NCBI GenBank assembly: GCA_016293535.1
Contig: JAEDEB010000036.1
Span: 1-21,826, forward strand
Reading direction: 5' to 3'
Length of the DNA stretch: 21,826 nucleotides
Source of the DNA: Bacteroidales bacterium
Lineage (GTDB): Bacteria > Bacteroidota > Bacteroidia > Bacteroidales > UBA932
Made by a program: the position numbers and the translations under genes. Under the pieces are notes generated by a model. The model did not search any database. It was not told where the DNA came from and saw nothing but the letters and a program-made list of their open reading frames with translations. How positions within the stretch are numbered: the stretch's first letter is position 1; each line of letters starts with the position of its first letter. Positions 1-6,253 of the stretch are shown piece after piece.

Positions 1-1
1 C

Positions 2-160
2 TGCAACGGTGAGGTTTACGGAAAGAAGGATCTCTCTCCTAACGCAGGCATCGCAGCTCAGCAGGCAGCCCAGAACCAGGGCCGTGGCGGTGAGCGTCGC
101 GGAGGCCGTCGCGGTGACCGTCGCGGAGACCGTCGCGGAGACCGCAGGGACAACAAGTAA
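2..160 (+). CDS. 3' end of an unidentified gene with an RRG(G/D) repeat tail (partial)
   Basis: Only the last 52 codons lie in the window; the reading frame is open from base 2 to the TAA at 158-160. The visible residues begin CNGEVYGKKDLSP, pass through an Ala/Gln-rich stretch, and end in a strongly basic tail of RRGG and RRGD units followed by RRDNK. Arg/Gly-rich tails of this sort are common on RNA-binding proteins, so a role in RNA binding is a reasonable inference, but no folded domain is visible and I do not recognise the family. The tail is encoded by a 12-nt tandem repeat. A rho-independent terminator follows 23 bp after the stop, so this gene ends its transcription unit. Confidence 0.7.
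   Translation, partial: CNGEVYGKKDLSPNAGIAAQQAAQNQGRGGERRGGRRGDRRGDRRGDRRDNK
95..142 (+). repeat. Four tandem 12-nt units encoding RRGG/RRGD
   Basis: Four consecutive units of the form CGTCGCGGNGRC occupy 95-106, 107-118, 119-130 and 131-142; the last two are identical. A degenerate fifth start (CGCAGGGAC) follows. The near-identity at DNA level suggests recent unit duplication, and the 12-nt period keeps the frame. Confidence 0.85.
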
Positions 161-183
161 TTCCACAGGATTACGGTAATATG

Positions 184-224
184 CGAAAGGGATGTCGGAA
201 ATACCGTCGTCCCTTTCGGTTTTT
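184..224 (+). terminator. Rho-independent terminator
   Basis: CGAAAGGGA (184-192) pairs perfectly with TCCCTTTCG (210-218), and a run of five T follows at 220-224. It ends the upstream gene. Because this hairpin covers the upstream in-frame start at 192, the next gene must begin further down, at 240. Confidence 0.85.
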
Positions 225-239
225 AGAATCGGAACAGAT

Positions 240-1358
240 ATGAGAACAAGAACATCGGCAGCACTCATTGCTGCAGTCCTGCTTGCAGCAGTTGCCTGCA
301 ACAGAATCAACCCAACGACCATTGTAAGCGGTGAGGTACTCAGCGGCGTAGAGACCGTCTATGTGATATCTCCTGCGACTGCCCTCGATACGGCTGTAGT
401 GGCCCAGGATGGCAGGTTTGAGGTCGAGATACCTTCCTGCGTGACTGCGCTGGTCAGCGTAGAGTGCGGAGCGGACATACTCCAGTTCGTTGCCGACGGC
501 TCTGATATCACGGTGGATTTCCAGGAGGGGAAGGTATTTTCTTCGAAAAAGAAGGGCATCCAGTCCAGGTTCAATGAGCTGGTGGACACCTTCGTGAACT
601 TCACCGACGAATACAAGAACGGAATTCAGGAAATCTACAGCGACGAGACCCTCACCCAGGAGGAGCGTGCAGGCAAGGCGGAAGAATACTCGAACGGCAA
701 GATATCCGAAATCAAGGATGTGCTTGAAACTGTCATCCGCAAGAATCCCGACAACATCGTGGGCGTACAGGCCTTCCTCCAGGCATCGATGCTTGCGGAC
801 AACGACCTTGAAATAAAGAGCTATCTCGATCTTCTCGGCCCCGAGGTCCTCGAACTTGAACAGGTCAAGGCGACAGCGGCAGCCCTCGCGGTACGGGAGG
901 GCTCTGGCGAGGGCTGTATGTTCACGGACTTTGCCGTCAACTCGGTTGTCGGATTCAAAGCTGATGGAAGCCAGATAGTGAAGCCCGTATGCCTCTCCGA
1001 CTATGTCGGTCAGGGCAAGTACATGCTTGTGGATTTCTGGGCAAGCTGGTGCGGTCCGTGCAGGGCAGAGATTCCGAACATCATCGACGTATATGAGAAT
1101 TTTGCCGGCGACCGCTTCGACGTTCTGAGCATAGCTGTATGGGACGAGCCGGAGAAGTCCTTCGAGGCTGCCCAGGAAGAGGGTGTGTGCTGGAACCAGA
1201 TTGTATGTACAGTCGAGGACAGGACCATCCCTACCGAGAAGTACGGCATAGAAGGAATTCCTCAGATCATGCTTTTTGCTCCCGACGGAACCATAGTTGC
1301 CAGGGGGCTGCGCGGAGAGGCCATAGCTGCCAAGGTGGCCGAGGTGCTCGGCCTCTAA
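240..1358 (+). CDS. TlpA/thioredoxin-like lipoprotein (thiol-disulfide oxidoreductase)
   Basis: A 372-aa predicted periplasm-facing lipoprotein. Residues 1-20 form a signal peptide with basic MRTRT, an Ala/Leu core and lipobox AVAC, so lipidation is expected at C20. The middle (about 25-230) resembles the DUF4369-type N-terminal region that often precedes TlpA domains in Bacteroidota, then a helical linker. The C-terminal thioredoxin fold (about 235-372) carries WCGPC at residues 270-274 and a cis-proline-type segment GIEGIPQ. Known members reduce protein or cytochrome disulfides in the periplasm; the substrate here is unknown. The upstream in-frame start at 192 is rejected because it sits in a terminator and would bury the signal peptide. 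The TAA stop overlaps the stop of convergent uvrC by 4 bp. Confidence 0.88.
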   Translation: MRTRTSAALIAAVLLAAVACNRINPTTIVSGEVLSGVETVYVISPATALDTAVVAQDGRFEVEIPSCVTALVSVECGADILQFVADGSDITVDFQEGKVFSSKKKGIQSRFNELVDTFVNFTDEYKNGIQEIYSDETLTQEERAGKAEEYSNGKISEIKDVLETVIRKNPDNIVGVQAFLQASMLADNDLEIKSYLDLLGPEVLELEQVKATAAALAVREGSGEGCMFTDFAVNSVVGFKADGSQIVKPVCLSDYVGQGKYMLVDFWASWCGPCRAEIPNIIDVYENFAGDRFDVLSIAVWDEPEKSFEAAQEEGVCWNQIVCTVEDRTIPTEKYGIEGIPQIMLFAPDGTIVARGLRGEAIAAKVAEVLGL

Positions 1359-3142
1359 CGGAGGCTCTCCTTTATACGCAGGGCAAGTTCCTGACCTACA
1401 ATAGCCGCAACATCCTCCACGGGTGCTGCGGCTATTCTTGCCACAGACCCGAAGCTCAGGAGCAGCCTCTGCTCAGTCTTTTCTCCTACACCCTTGATAT
1501 TGCGCAGGGCGGATTCCGTCATGGACTTGCTCCTGCGGTTGCGGTGGTGAGTGATGCCGAAGCGGTGAGCCTCGTCGCGTACTCTTTGCAACAGCTTAAG
1601 AGCCTGTGAGTTCCTGTCAAGAAAGAGGGGATAGGGGTCTCCTGTCCTTATGACCTCCTCGAGTCTCTTCGCAAGACCAATCACTGTGAGCCTGTCCGTG
1701 ATGCCAAGCTCCAGCAAGGCTTCATAGGCAAAGGCGAGCTGCCCCTTGCCTCCGTCTATCACCACCAGCTGAGGCAGATCGTCGGGAGCCTCTTCCAGCA
1801 TCCTGGAATAGCGCCTGTTCACAACTTCCTTCATGGAGGCATAGTCGTTGGCCCCGACCACGGTCTTTATGTTGAAATGGCGGTAATCCTTCTTGCTCGG
1901 CACTCCTCCCCGGAAGACCACGCAGGAGGCTACCGGATTGGTTCCCTGTATGTTGGAGTTGTCGAAGCACTCGATATGCTCCGGCAGAACCTTCATGCCT
2001 ATGGCGTCCTTGAGTTCCTCGAGCACCTTGCGGTTGAATGCCTCGGGATCGCTATGTTCGCTCTGCCTGAGTGCATTGGCCCGCATTTCGGCGGCGTTCC
2101 TGGTGCTTAGCTTCAGCAGTTCCATCTTTTCGCCCTTGACCGGCACCCTGAACTCCGTTCCTTCCGTTTCCACGTCAGGCAGAAATGGCACGATGGCCTC
2201 GCGGGAGAGGGAACCGAACTTGGCTTCGATTTCCCCGATGAAGGTCGCCAGCACCGATGCGGGTTCCTCCTCTATGCGCATCTTGAACCCCAGGTTCATG
2301 GACATGATCACCGCACCGTTGTTCATGCGCATGAAATTTCCGTATGCATCCGTACCGTCCACGATGATGCCGAACACATCGACGCCGCCTTTCATCGTAT
2401 TCATGATTATGGATCGGCTGCAATGGTTCTCCAGGGCCTCCATCTTCTCCTTGCAGAGCTGAGCGGTTTCGAAATCGAGTCTTTCCGCCGCCTCTGTCAT
2501 CTGCTCCCGGCACAGGCGTACCATGTCCCGTCCGTTTCCCTTCAGCAGCTGGATTATTTCCTCGATGTTCGCATTGTACTCCTCTCTGGAAATCCTTCCT
2601 ATGCAGCACCCGCGGCATTTCCCTATGTGGAAGTCAAGGCACGGCCGGGTCTTCCCGCGCAAGATGCTTTCAGACGTTATCTTCAGCTTGCAGCTGCGCA
2701 GGGGATAAAGTTCCGAGAAGAACTCGAGAAGCCTGTAGGCATGTTTGACCGAACTGTAGGGTCCGAAATAACGCGAGCCGTCCCTGACCACCCTGCGTGT
2801 CAGAAATACTTTCGGAAACTCCTCATTGCTCACGCATATCCATGGATAGGTCTTCGAATCCTTCAGGAGTATGTTGTACTTGGGCTTGTACTGCTTGATG
2901 AGGTTGTTTTCGAGCAGGAGCGCATCGGACTCGCTGTCCACGACCGTGAACTGGGCATCTGCAATCTTCGAAACGAGAATCGCGGTCTTAGGCGTCAGCC
3001 TCGAAGGGTCCACGAAGTACTGGGCAACCCTTTTGTGCAGGTCCTTGGCCTTGCCCACGTATATGACTGTTCCCTCGCTGTCGTAGTAGCGATAGACGCC
3101 CGGGGAATGCGGGAATAGAGCTATTTTTTCCTTTACGGTCAT
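1355..3142 (-). CDS. uvrC: Excinuclease ABC subunit C (UvrC)
   Basis: A 595-aa nuclease of nucleotide excision repair that makes the 3' and 5' incisions around UvrB-bound DNA damage. Visible domains: GIY-YIG nuclease at about 10-95 (GVY 15-17, YVG 28-30, R38, E78); a Cys cluster C151, C168, C176 and C179/180, matching the reported Fe-S ligand positions of UvrC; UVR motif for UvrB contact at about 205-240; RNase H-like second nuclease with D394 (CFDNSN), D433, D463 (VIDGGKGQ) and H526; C-terminal helix-hairpin-helix (IKGVGEKTEQRLL). Length is normal. I start at 3142 (MTVKEKIALFP), which aligns with the family; an in-frame ATG 45 bp upstream would lie over the promoter. No uvrA or uvrB is in view. 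Confidence 0.97.
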   Translation of the reverse strand: MTVKEKIALFPHSPGVYRYYDSEGTVIYVGKAKDLHKRVAQYFVDPSRLTPKTAILVSKIADAQFTVVDSESDALLLENNLIKQYKPKYNILLKDSKTYPWICVSNEEFPKVFLTRRVVRDGSRYFGPYSSVKHAYRLLEFFSELYPLRSCKLKITSESILRGKTRPCLDFHIGKCRGCCIGRISREEYNANIEEIIQLLKGNGRDMVRLCREQMTEAAERLDFETAQLCKEKMEALENHCSRSIIMNTMKGGVDVFGIIVDGTDAYGNFMRMNNGAVIMSMNLGFKMRIEEEPASVLATFIGEIEAKFGSLSREAIVPFLPDVETEGTEFRVPVKGEKMELLKLSTRNAAEMRANALRQSEHSDPEAFNRKVLEELKDAIGMKVLPEHIECFDNSNIQGTNPVASCVVFRGGVPSKKDYRHFNIKTVVGANDYASMKEVVNRRYSRMLEEAPDDLPQLVVIDGGKGQLAFAYEALLELGITDRLTVIGLAKRLEEVIRTGDPYPLFLDRNSQALKLLQRVRDEAHRFGITHHRNRRSKSMTESALRNIKGVGEKTEQRLLLSFGSVARIAAAPVEDVAAIVGQELALRIKESLR

Positions 3143-3151
3143 AGTTTCGGA

Positions 3152-3159
3152 CAAAGATA
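3152..3159 (-). promoter_or_regulatory. Candidate -7 box of the uvrC promoter
   Basis: The minus strand reads TATCTTTG here, an exact match to the Bacteroides -7 element TAnnTTTG. It is only 9 bp before the uvrC start codon, so the leader would be nearly absent. No good -33 TTTG is visible at the usual 19-21 bp, so confidence is moderate. Confidence 0.45.
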
Positions 3160-3170
3160 GCGGATATTCG

Positions 3171-3178
3171 TATATTTG
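3171..3178 (+). promoter_or_regulatory. Candidate -7 box of the pnuC promoter
   Basis: TATATTTG matches TAnnTTTG, with a weak TTTC about 22 bp upstream. The pnuC start is 27 bp downstream, leaving a leader of roughly 20 nt. It lies 11 bp from the opposing uvrC box, giving a compact divergent promoter pair. Confidence 0.5.
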
Positions 3179-3204
3179 CGGCCCCAATCAATAATTGCGA
3201 AAAG

Positions 3205-3912
3205 ATGAAAAGAACCGTGCTCCAGCCATTCGACTGGTTCCTCATTGCGGGAATCCTCGTGACTACAATGCTGTATTCCATACTTGTTGCAGACATAAGG
3301 CTTTCCGTTCATAGCGCAGACTGGTGGATTACCTCCATCTGCTCCATAGTGAACATACTCTGCGTTGTCCTCTCCGCCAAGGGCAGCAGACTGAACTTTC
3401 TTTTCGGCATCATCTACAATATACTCTATGCCATCTACTGCATCAGGACCGGACATCTGGGGAATGCTGCGGTTTACGGCGTATTCTTTCTGGCAATGCA
3501 GTTCGTCGGCTATGCCCAGTGGCGCAAGATAGGTACGCGTGGCGACGGGGAACAGGTCGCCGCAAGAAGGCTCAGCGTCCGGGGCATCCTTTCCGTCTCC
3601 GGAATTTCGGTCGCAGCCGTTGCTGCCGTATATTTCATACTCCGGGCCCTTGGCGGCAACGACGTGGTTTTCGATGCGCTAGTGACTGTCGTGTGCATAA
3701 TTGCGCAGGTTCTGCTGACCTTCGCCTATGTCGAACAGTGGTATCTCTGGATTCTCGTGAACATACTGACCATAGTGATGTGGGTGATATCCTCGTTCAG
3801 GGGCCATGGAACAGGCTATGACGCAATAATGGTCATCAACTACAGTTTCACCCTCATCAATTCCGTCAACGGTCTGCGGGTCTGGTATAAACTTAGCCGC
3901 CAGACGATTTAG
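3205..3912 (+). CDS. pnuC: PnuC-family transporter (probably nicotinamide riboside)
   Basis: A 235-aa inner-membrane protein with about seven hydrophobic helices. Family marks are the opening QPFDW, the helix pair SIVNILCVVLSAKG (47-60) and NFLFGIIYNILY (64-75), and the late EQWYLWILVN segment (177-186) that corresponds to the conserved Trp/Asn vitamin-binding region. PnuC proteins move nicotinamide riboside by facilitated diffusion; related proteins carry thiamine or riboflavin. The short leader has no room for a TPP or FMN riboswitch and no vitamin kinase is adjacent, so nicotinamide riboside is the default inference, not proof. Transcribed divergently from uvrC and followed by acpP on the same strand. 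Confidence 0.85.
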   Translation: MKRTVLQPFDWFLIAGILVTTMLYSILVADIRLSVHSADWWITSICSIVNILCVVLSAKGSRLNFLFGIIYNILYAIYCIRTGHLGNAAVYGVFFLAMQFVGYAQWRKIGTRGDGEQVAARRLSVRGILSVSGISVAAVAAVYFILRALGGNDVVFDALVTVVCIIAQVLLTFAYVEQWYLWILVNILTIVMWVISSFRGHGTGYDAIMVINYSFTLINSVNGLRVWYKLSRQTI

Positions 3913-3915
3913 GGC

Positions 3916-3933
3916 TGAAACCGTTTCATTTTT
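3916..3933 (+). terminator. Weak possible terminator after pnuC
   Basis: TGAAA (3916-3920) and TTTCA (3924-3928) can form a short 5-bp hairpin with a CCG loop, followed by five T. The stem is weak and overlaps the -33 region proposed for acpP, so some read-through from pnuC is possible. Confidence 0.3.
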
Positions 3934-3954
3934 AAGATTTTTTTGCTTTCTTTG
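3924..3954 (+). promoter_or_regulatory. Candidate acpP promoter (-33 TTTC, -7 TTTCTTTG)
   Basis: TTTC at 3924-3927, 19 bp spacer, then TTTCTTTG at 3947-3954, one mismatch from TAnnTTTG. The 11-mer TCTTTGCAGTC (3949-3959) recurs exactly at the rplP promoter (10992-11002), supporting a true initiation region. Predicted start is near 3961, giving a leader of about 95 nt. Confidence 0.55.
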
Positions 3955-3960
3955 CAGTCG

Positions 3961-4055
3961 CTTTGTCCTTAGTTAAGGGTGCTTGCAGTTGCACCATGGA
4001 CGGCCCCCAAAAATGACAACAACATACAATTATTATTAACTAAACCTTATTTGTT
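3961..4055 (+). promoter_or_regulatory. acpP 5' leader with small hairpins
   Basis: The leader contains GGTGC (3978-3982) pairing with GCACC (3991-3995) over an 8-nt loop. TTAGTTAA (3969-3976) can also pair with TTAACTAA (4036-4043) just before the start codon, which would close the leader on itself. The 3' part is A/T-rich and unstructured, which in Bacteroidota favours initiation without Shine-Dalgarno. Whether this regulates acpP is unknown. Confidence 0.3.
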
Positions 4056-4295
4056 ATGTCAGAAGTAGCAGAAAAAGTAAAGGCAATCATCGTTGACAAG
4101 CTCGGAGTTGATGCTTCGGAGGTTACCGAGAGTGCAAGCTTTACCAACGATCTCGGTGCTGATTCTCTTGACACTGTAGAACTTGTTATGGAATTTGAGA
4201 AGGCTTTCAATATCCAGATTCCTGATGATGAGGCTGGTGACAAGATTCAGACAGTAGGCGACGCAATCGCATATATCGAGGAGAAAATCGGCTAA
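4056..4295 (+). CDS. acpP: Acyl carrier protein
   Basis: A 79-aa acidic four-helix protein that carries growing acyl chains as thioesters on a 4'-phosphopantetheine arm during fatty acid synthesis and donates acyl groups to lipid A and phospholipids. The modification site is Ser37 in the motif GADSLDTVEL, and the recognition helix continues VMEFEKAF. Length is standard. Many bacteria keep fabF immediately downstream; here acpP stands alone, closed by a strong terminator, and the next gene faces it. The own promoter and long leader fit an abundant, independently controlled protein. There is no Shine-Dalgarno sequence before the ATG; the start is fixed by the family N-terminus. Confidence 0.97.
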   Translation: MSEVAEKVKAIIVDKLGVDASEVTESASFTNDLGADSLDTVELVMEFEKAFNIQIPDDEAGDKIQTVGDAIAYIEEKIG

Positions 4296-4319
4296 TCCTT
4301 TTTTTCAGGATAAAAGTGA

Positions 4320-4350
4320 GGGATGGTCCATGCGGGCCATCCCTTTTCTG
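4320..4350 (+). terminator. acpP terminator
   Basis: GGGATGGTCC (4320-4329) pairs with GGGCCATCCC (4334-4343) with one G-T wobble and a 4-nt loop, then TTTT. It begins 24 bp past the acpP stop. The minus-strand side is followed by CACTTTT, so it may also stop transcripts from the convergent DUF4270 gene. Confidence 0.85.
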
Positions 4351-4359
4351 TCTTGAGGC

Positions 4360-4461
4360 GCCGGAGGAGTGGCACTTAGATGACGGCGGTCCTCCCCGCA
4401 AGCGGGTCCCCTCCCTATTCGGGAGCCAATGCCGCCGTCATCTAAGTGCCACTCCTCCGGC
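4360..4461. repeat. 30-bp perfect inverted repeat with structured centre
   Basis: The left arm at 4360-4389 is perfectly complementary to the right arm at 4432-4461. The 42-nt centre holds two further hairpins: CCCG/CGGG (4395-4406) and CTCCC/GGGAG (4411-4425). No open reading frame of interest, no transposase and no obvious target-site duplication is present. It fills most of the 242-bp gap between convergent acpP and the DUF4270 gene. It looks like a REP-like or MITE-like intergenic element or a bulky bidirectional structure; identity is unknown. Confidence 0.9.
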
Positions 4462-4531
4462 AACAATACTGACGTCAAAGGTTCTCCCCGCAAGCGGGTC
4501 CCCTCCCTATTCGGGAGCCAATGCCGCCGTC
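4388..4531. repeat. 52-nt direct repeat, two copies
   Basis: Positions 4388-4439 and 4480-4531 match at 51 of 52 bases. Each copy carries both small hairpins and ends in GCCGCCGTC. The first copy forms the centre and part of the right arm of the inverted repeat; the second lacks the left arm and stops 6 bp before the DUF4270 stop codon. The pattern suggests a dispersed unit that has duplicated locally. Confidence 0.9.
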
Positions 4532-4537
4532 GATTTA

Positions 4538-6253
4538 TTAATCGGTTGGGGGAATGAGAGCGGAGTCAGGATATGCGAAGGTGAACCGCAGTACAGGTTT
4601 TGCTCCTGAGGAGGCAGGTCCGTTCAGTATGCCCCTGTAGAAACGGTCTCGGTCCAACTCGCTGGATGTGCTGGTGTTCGATGATGTGGAGCCGCTGTTC
4701 AACATGCTGTAGTACATCATCATATTGTAATAGTTGCTGTATCCGTAGCTTCCGTATCCACCATAGCCGTAACCACCGTAACCGTATCCGCCATAACCAT
4801 ACCCTCCGTAGCCTCCGTACATGCTGTTGAGGTAGTTGTAGTACATCAGCTGGTTGTAGTAGTCGGTCTGTGAATTGCTATTGTCTTCAGTGACTGTCAC
4901 TTCAGTTGCCATGATAAGGTTCCAGACGTCATAGTTGGACAGAGTTTCCTCATCCGGAGCCCCGCCGTCAGTCCTGAGCCAGAGTATCTTCTGAGCATGG
5001 AAACTGATGTCGGCCGTGTAGTTCATATTGGACCTGTCTATGTCGCCCTGGGCTTCGTTGGTGACAGCCGCGTCCGTGAGGTTGGCGTAGTTGTAGGAAA
5101 CCTTGTCGCCATTGGTTGACTTGATTCTGCATACCGGGCTGAGCTTTTCCGGGAAGAACTTCATGTCAAGATAGTTTTCTGTCGGCATGGTGTAAGGTAT
5201 GCATATGCTTGCCTTGTTTATAACAATGGTCGAGTCGTCAGGGTTGAGCCCCTCCTCTTCAAGCGCCTTCCGCATCAGTTCCCTCAGTTCTGCTGCCGTG
5301 ACAACAGGCTTGAGTCCTGTTCCGCCTTCCACATATACGACATCTTTGGCCGTGCCTTCTGCAACCTTTCCTTCCTCCTCAATGGAGTTGAAGGCAAACT
5401 GCTCAGGCAGGGCTGAGGAAGAAGTCATCTTAGGGAAACTTATGGCTCCGAACATGAAGAGTATGGAGGTGTCGCGCACTTCCCCGTCGAACTTGCTCCT
5501 GAACTTGAGTTCGGCATAGTTGCCCGTCACATATCCGTTGCTGACTGCTATGTCCACATCGAAAAAGTTGAGCCTTCCGCCGTTACCGGCAGGTTCGTCG
5601 CAGGTAAGGAAAATGCCCGGGAACTTCTCCGTGTACCGGATGACCGAATCTATGACATAGAGGCCGTCCTCGTTCCTGAGTCCGAGCATTTTGTCGAACT
5701 GGGCCTTTCCGAAATCGCTGTTGAATGAGAATGAAAGGGAGTCTCCGCCATTGTATACCGGCGTGCCCTTGCTTATCAGGTTGCAGCCCTCGAAGTCAGA
5801 CCGTTTCAGGTCGGAGGTGTATATCGAGGTCGAGTCCAGCTTCTTTCCGGCATCCTCGAGCGAATATACCCTTATGTTCTGGAGTATGCGCCGGTCTCCG
5901 TCCGACAGTACGGAAATGGTGTCCCTCTGGAGGGAGATATGGAAATCCCTGTATTCGGGAGACTCTCCGAAGTCGAGGGTGTCGTTGATAGGGACGAGGG
6001 TAAACGCGCTGCTCTTGACCGTAAGGCCGAAAGTCCCGTCGCGAAGGGCGCCTATGGTAATGCGCCTGGAACTGTATCCGGACATATGGGTGATTTTCCG
6101 ATTCTCGATTCTCTCGAGCGGAAATTCTACCGTCCTGATTCTGTACTGCTGTTCTATGGGAATGTATCCGTTGCCCAGGTCTGTGTCCACCACCACGCAT
6201 CCCGCTGCGCAGATGCAGGACAGGGCAACAGTAAGAAAACTCTTGGAATTCAT
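4538..6253 (-). CDS. DUF4270-family lipoprotein with a Gly/Tyr-rich tract
   Basis: A 571-aa secreted lipoprotein of unknown function. The signal peptide ends in lipobox AAGC, so C19 should be lipidated. The body is beta-rich with features of Bacteroidota DUF4270 proteins, including an early DTDLG segment. Residues 479-505 are a low-complexity run of YGG and YG units, flanked by Tyr/Asn/Met-rich stretches (LMYYNYLNSMY before, SNYYNMMMYYSML after) and a Ser/Thr linker, before a final beta segment ending ALIPPTD. The start codon directly abuts the stop of the upstream GT5-like gene, so the two are probably translationally coupled. The start is fixed by the signal peptide. The biochemical role is unknown; the family assignment is from memory of the family's layout, not a search. 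Confidence 0.85.
   Translation of the reverse strand: MNSKSFLTVALSCICAAGCVVVDTDLGNGYIPIEQQYRIRTVEFPLERIENRKITHMSGYSSRRITIGALRDGTFGLTVKSSAFTLVPINDTLDFGESPEYRDFHISLQRDTISVLSDGDRRILQNIRVYSLEDAGKKLDSTSIYTSDLKRSDFEGCNLISKGTPVYNGGDSLSFSFNSDFGKAQFDKMLGLRNEDGLYVIDSVIRYTEKFPGIFLTCDEPAGNGGRLNFFDVDIAVSNGYVTGNYAELKFRSKFDGEVRDTSILFMFGAISFPKMTSSSALPEQFAFNSIEEEGKVAEGTAKDVVYVEGGTGLKPVVTAAELRELMRKALEEEGLNPDDSTIVINKASICIPYTMPTENYLDMKFFPEKLSPVCRIKSTNGDKVSYNYANLTDAAVTNEAQGDIDRSNMNYTADISFHAQKILWLRTDGGAPDEETLSNYDVWNLIMATEVTVTEDNSNSQTDYYNQLMYYNYLNSMYGGYGGYGYGGYGYGGYGYGGYGSYGYSNYYNMMMYYSMLNSGSTSSNTSTSSELDRDRFYRGILNGPASSGAKPVLRFTFAYPDSALIPPTD
4739..4819 (-). repeat. Sequence encoding the Gly/Tyr tract of the DUF4270 protein
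   Basis: Codes for residues 479-505, built on a 5-residue GGYGY theme. Glycine codons vary freely (GGA, GGC, GGG, GGT) and tyrosine uses both TAC and TAT. The repeat is therefore conserved at protein level more than at DNA level, which argues against very recent slippage. Confidence 0.8.

Noticed and set aside
192..239. Longer start of the TlpA-like gene
   Set aside because: The codon lies inside the upstream terminator hairpin and would place 16 residues before a clear lipoprotein signal peptide.
1355..1358. Frameshift or misassembly at the tlpA-uvrC junction
   Set aside because: The 4-bp overlap of convergent stop codons (TAA and TAG) is clean, and both proteins have full-length C-termini.
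3179..3204. Riboswitch upstream of pnuC
   Set aside because: The predicted leader is about 20 nt, far too short for a TPP or FMN aptamer.
4360..4461. Insertion sequence or integron attC site
   Set aside because: No transposase or integrase, no flanking target duplication, and the arms do not show attC core sites; described as a repeat only.
4388..4531. CRISPR-like direct repeats
   Set aside because: Only two copies, the unit is 52 nt with internal hairpins, and no cas genes are present.
4316..4609. Small open frames over the acpP terminator and palindrome
   Set aside because: They run through the terminator and the inverted repeat; the encoded residues merely translate the repeat.
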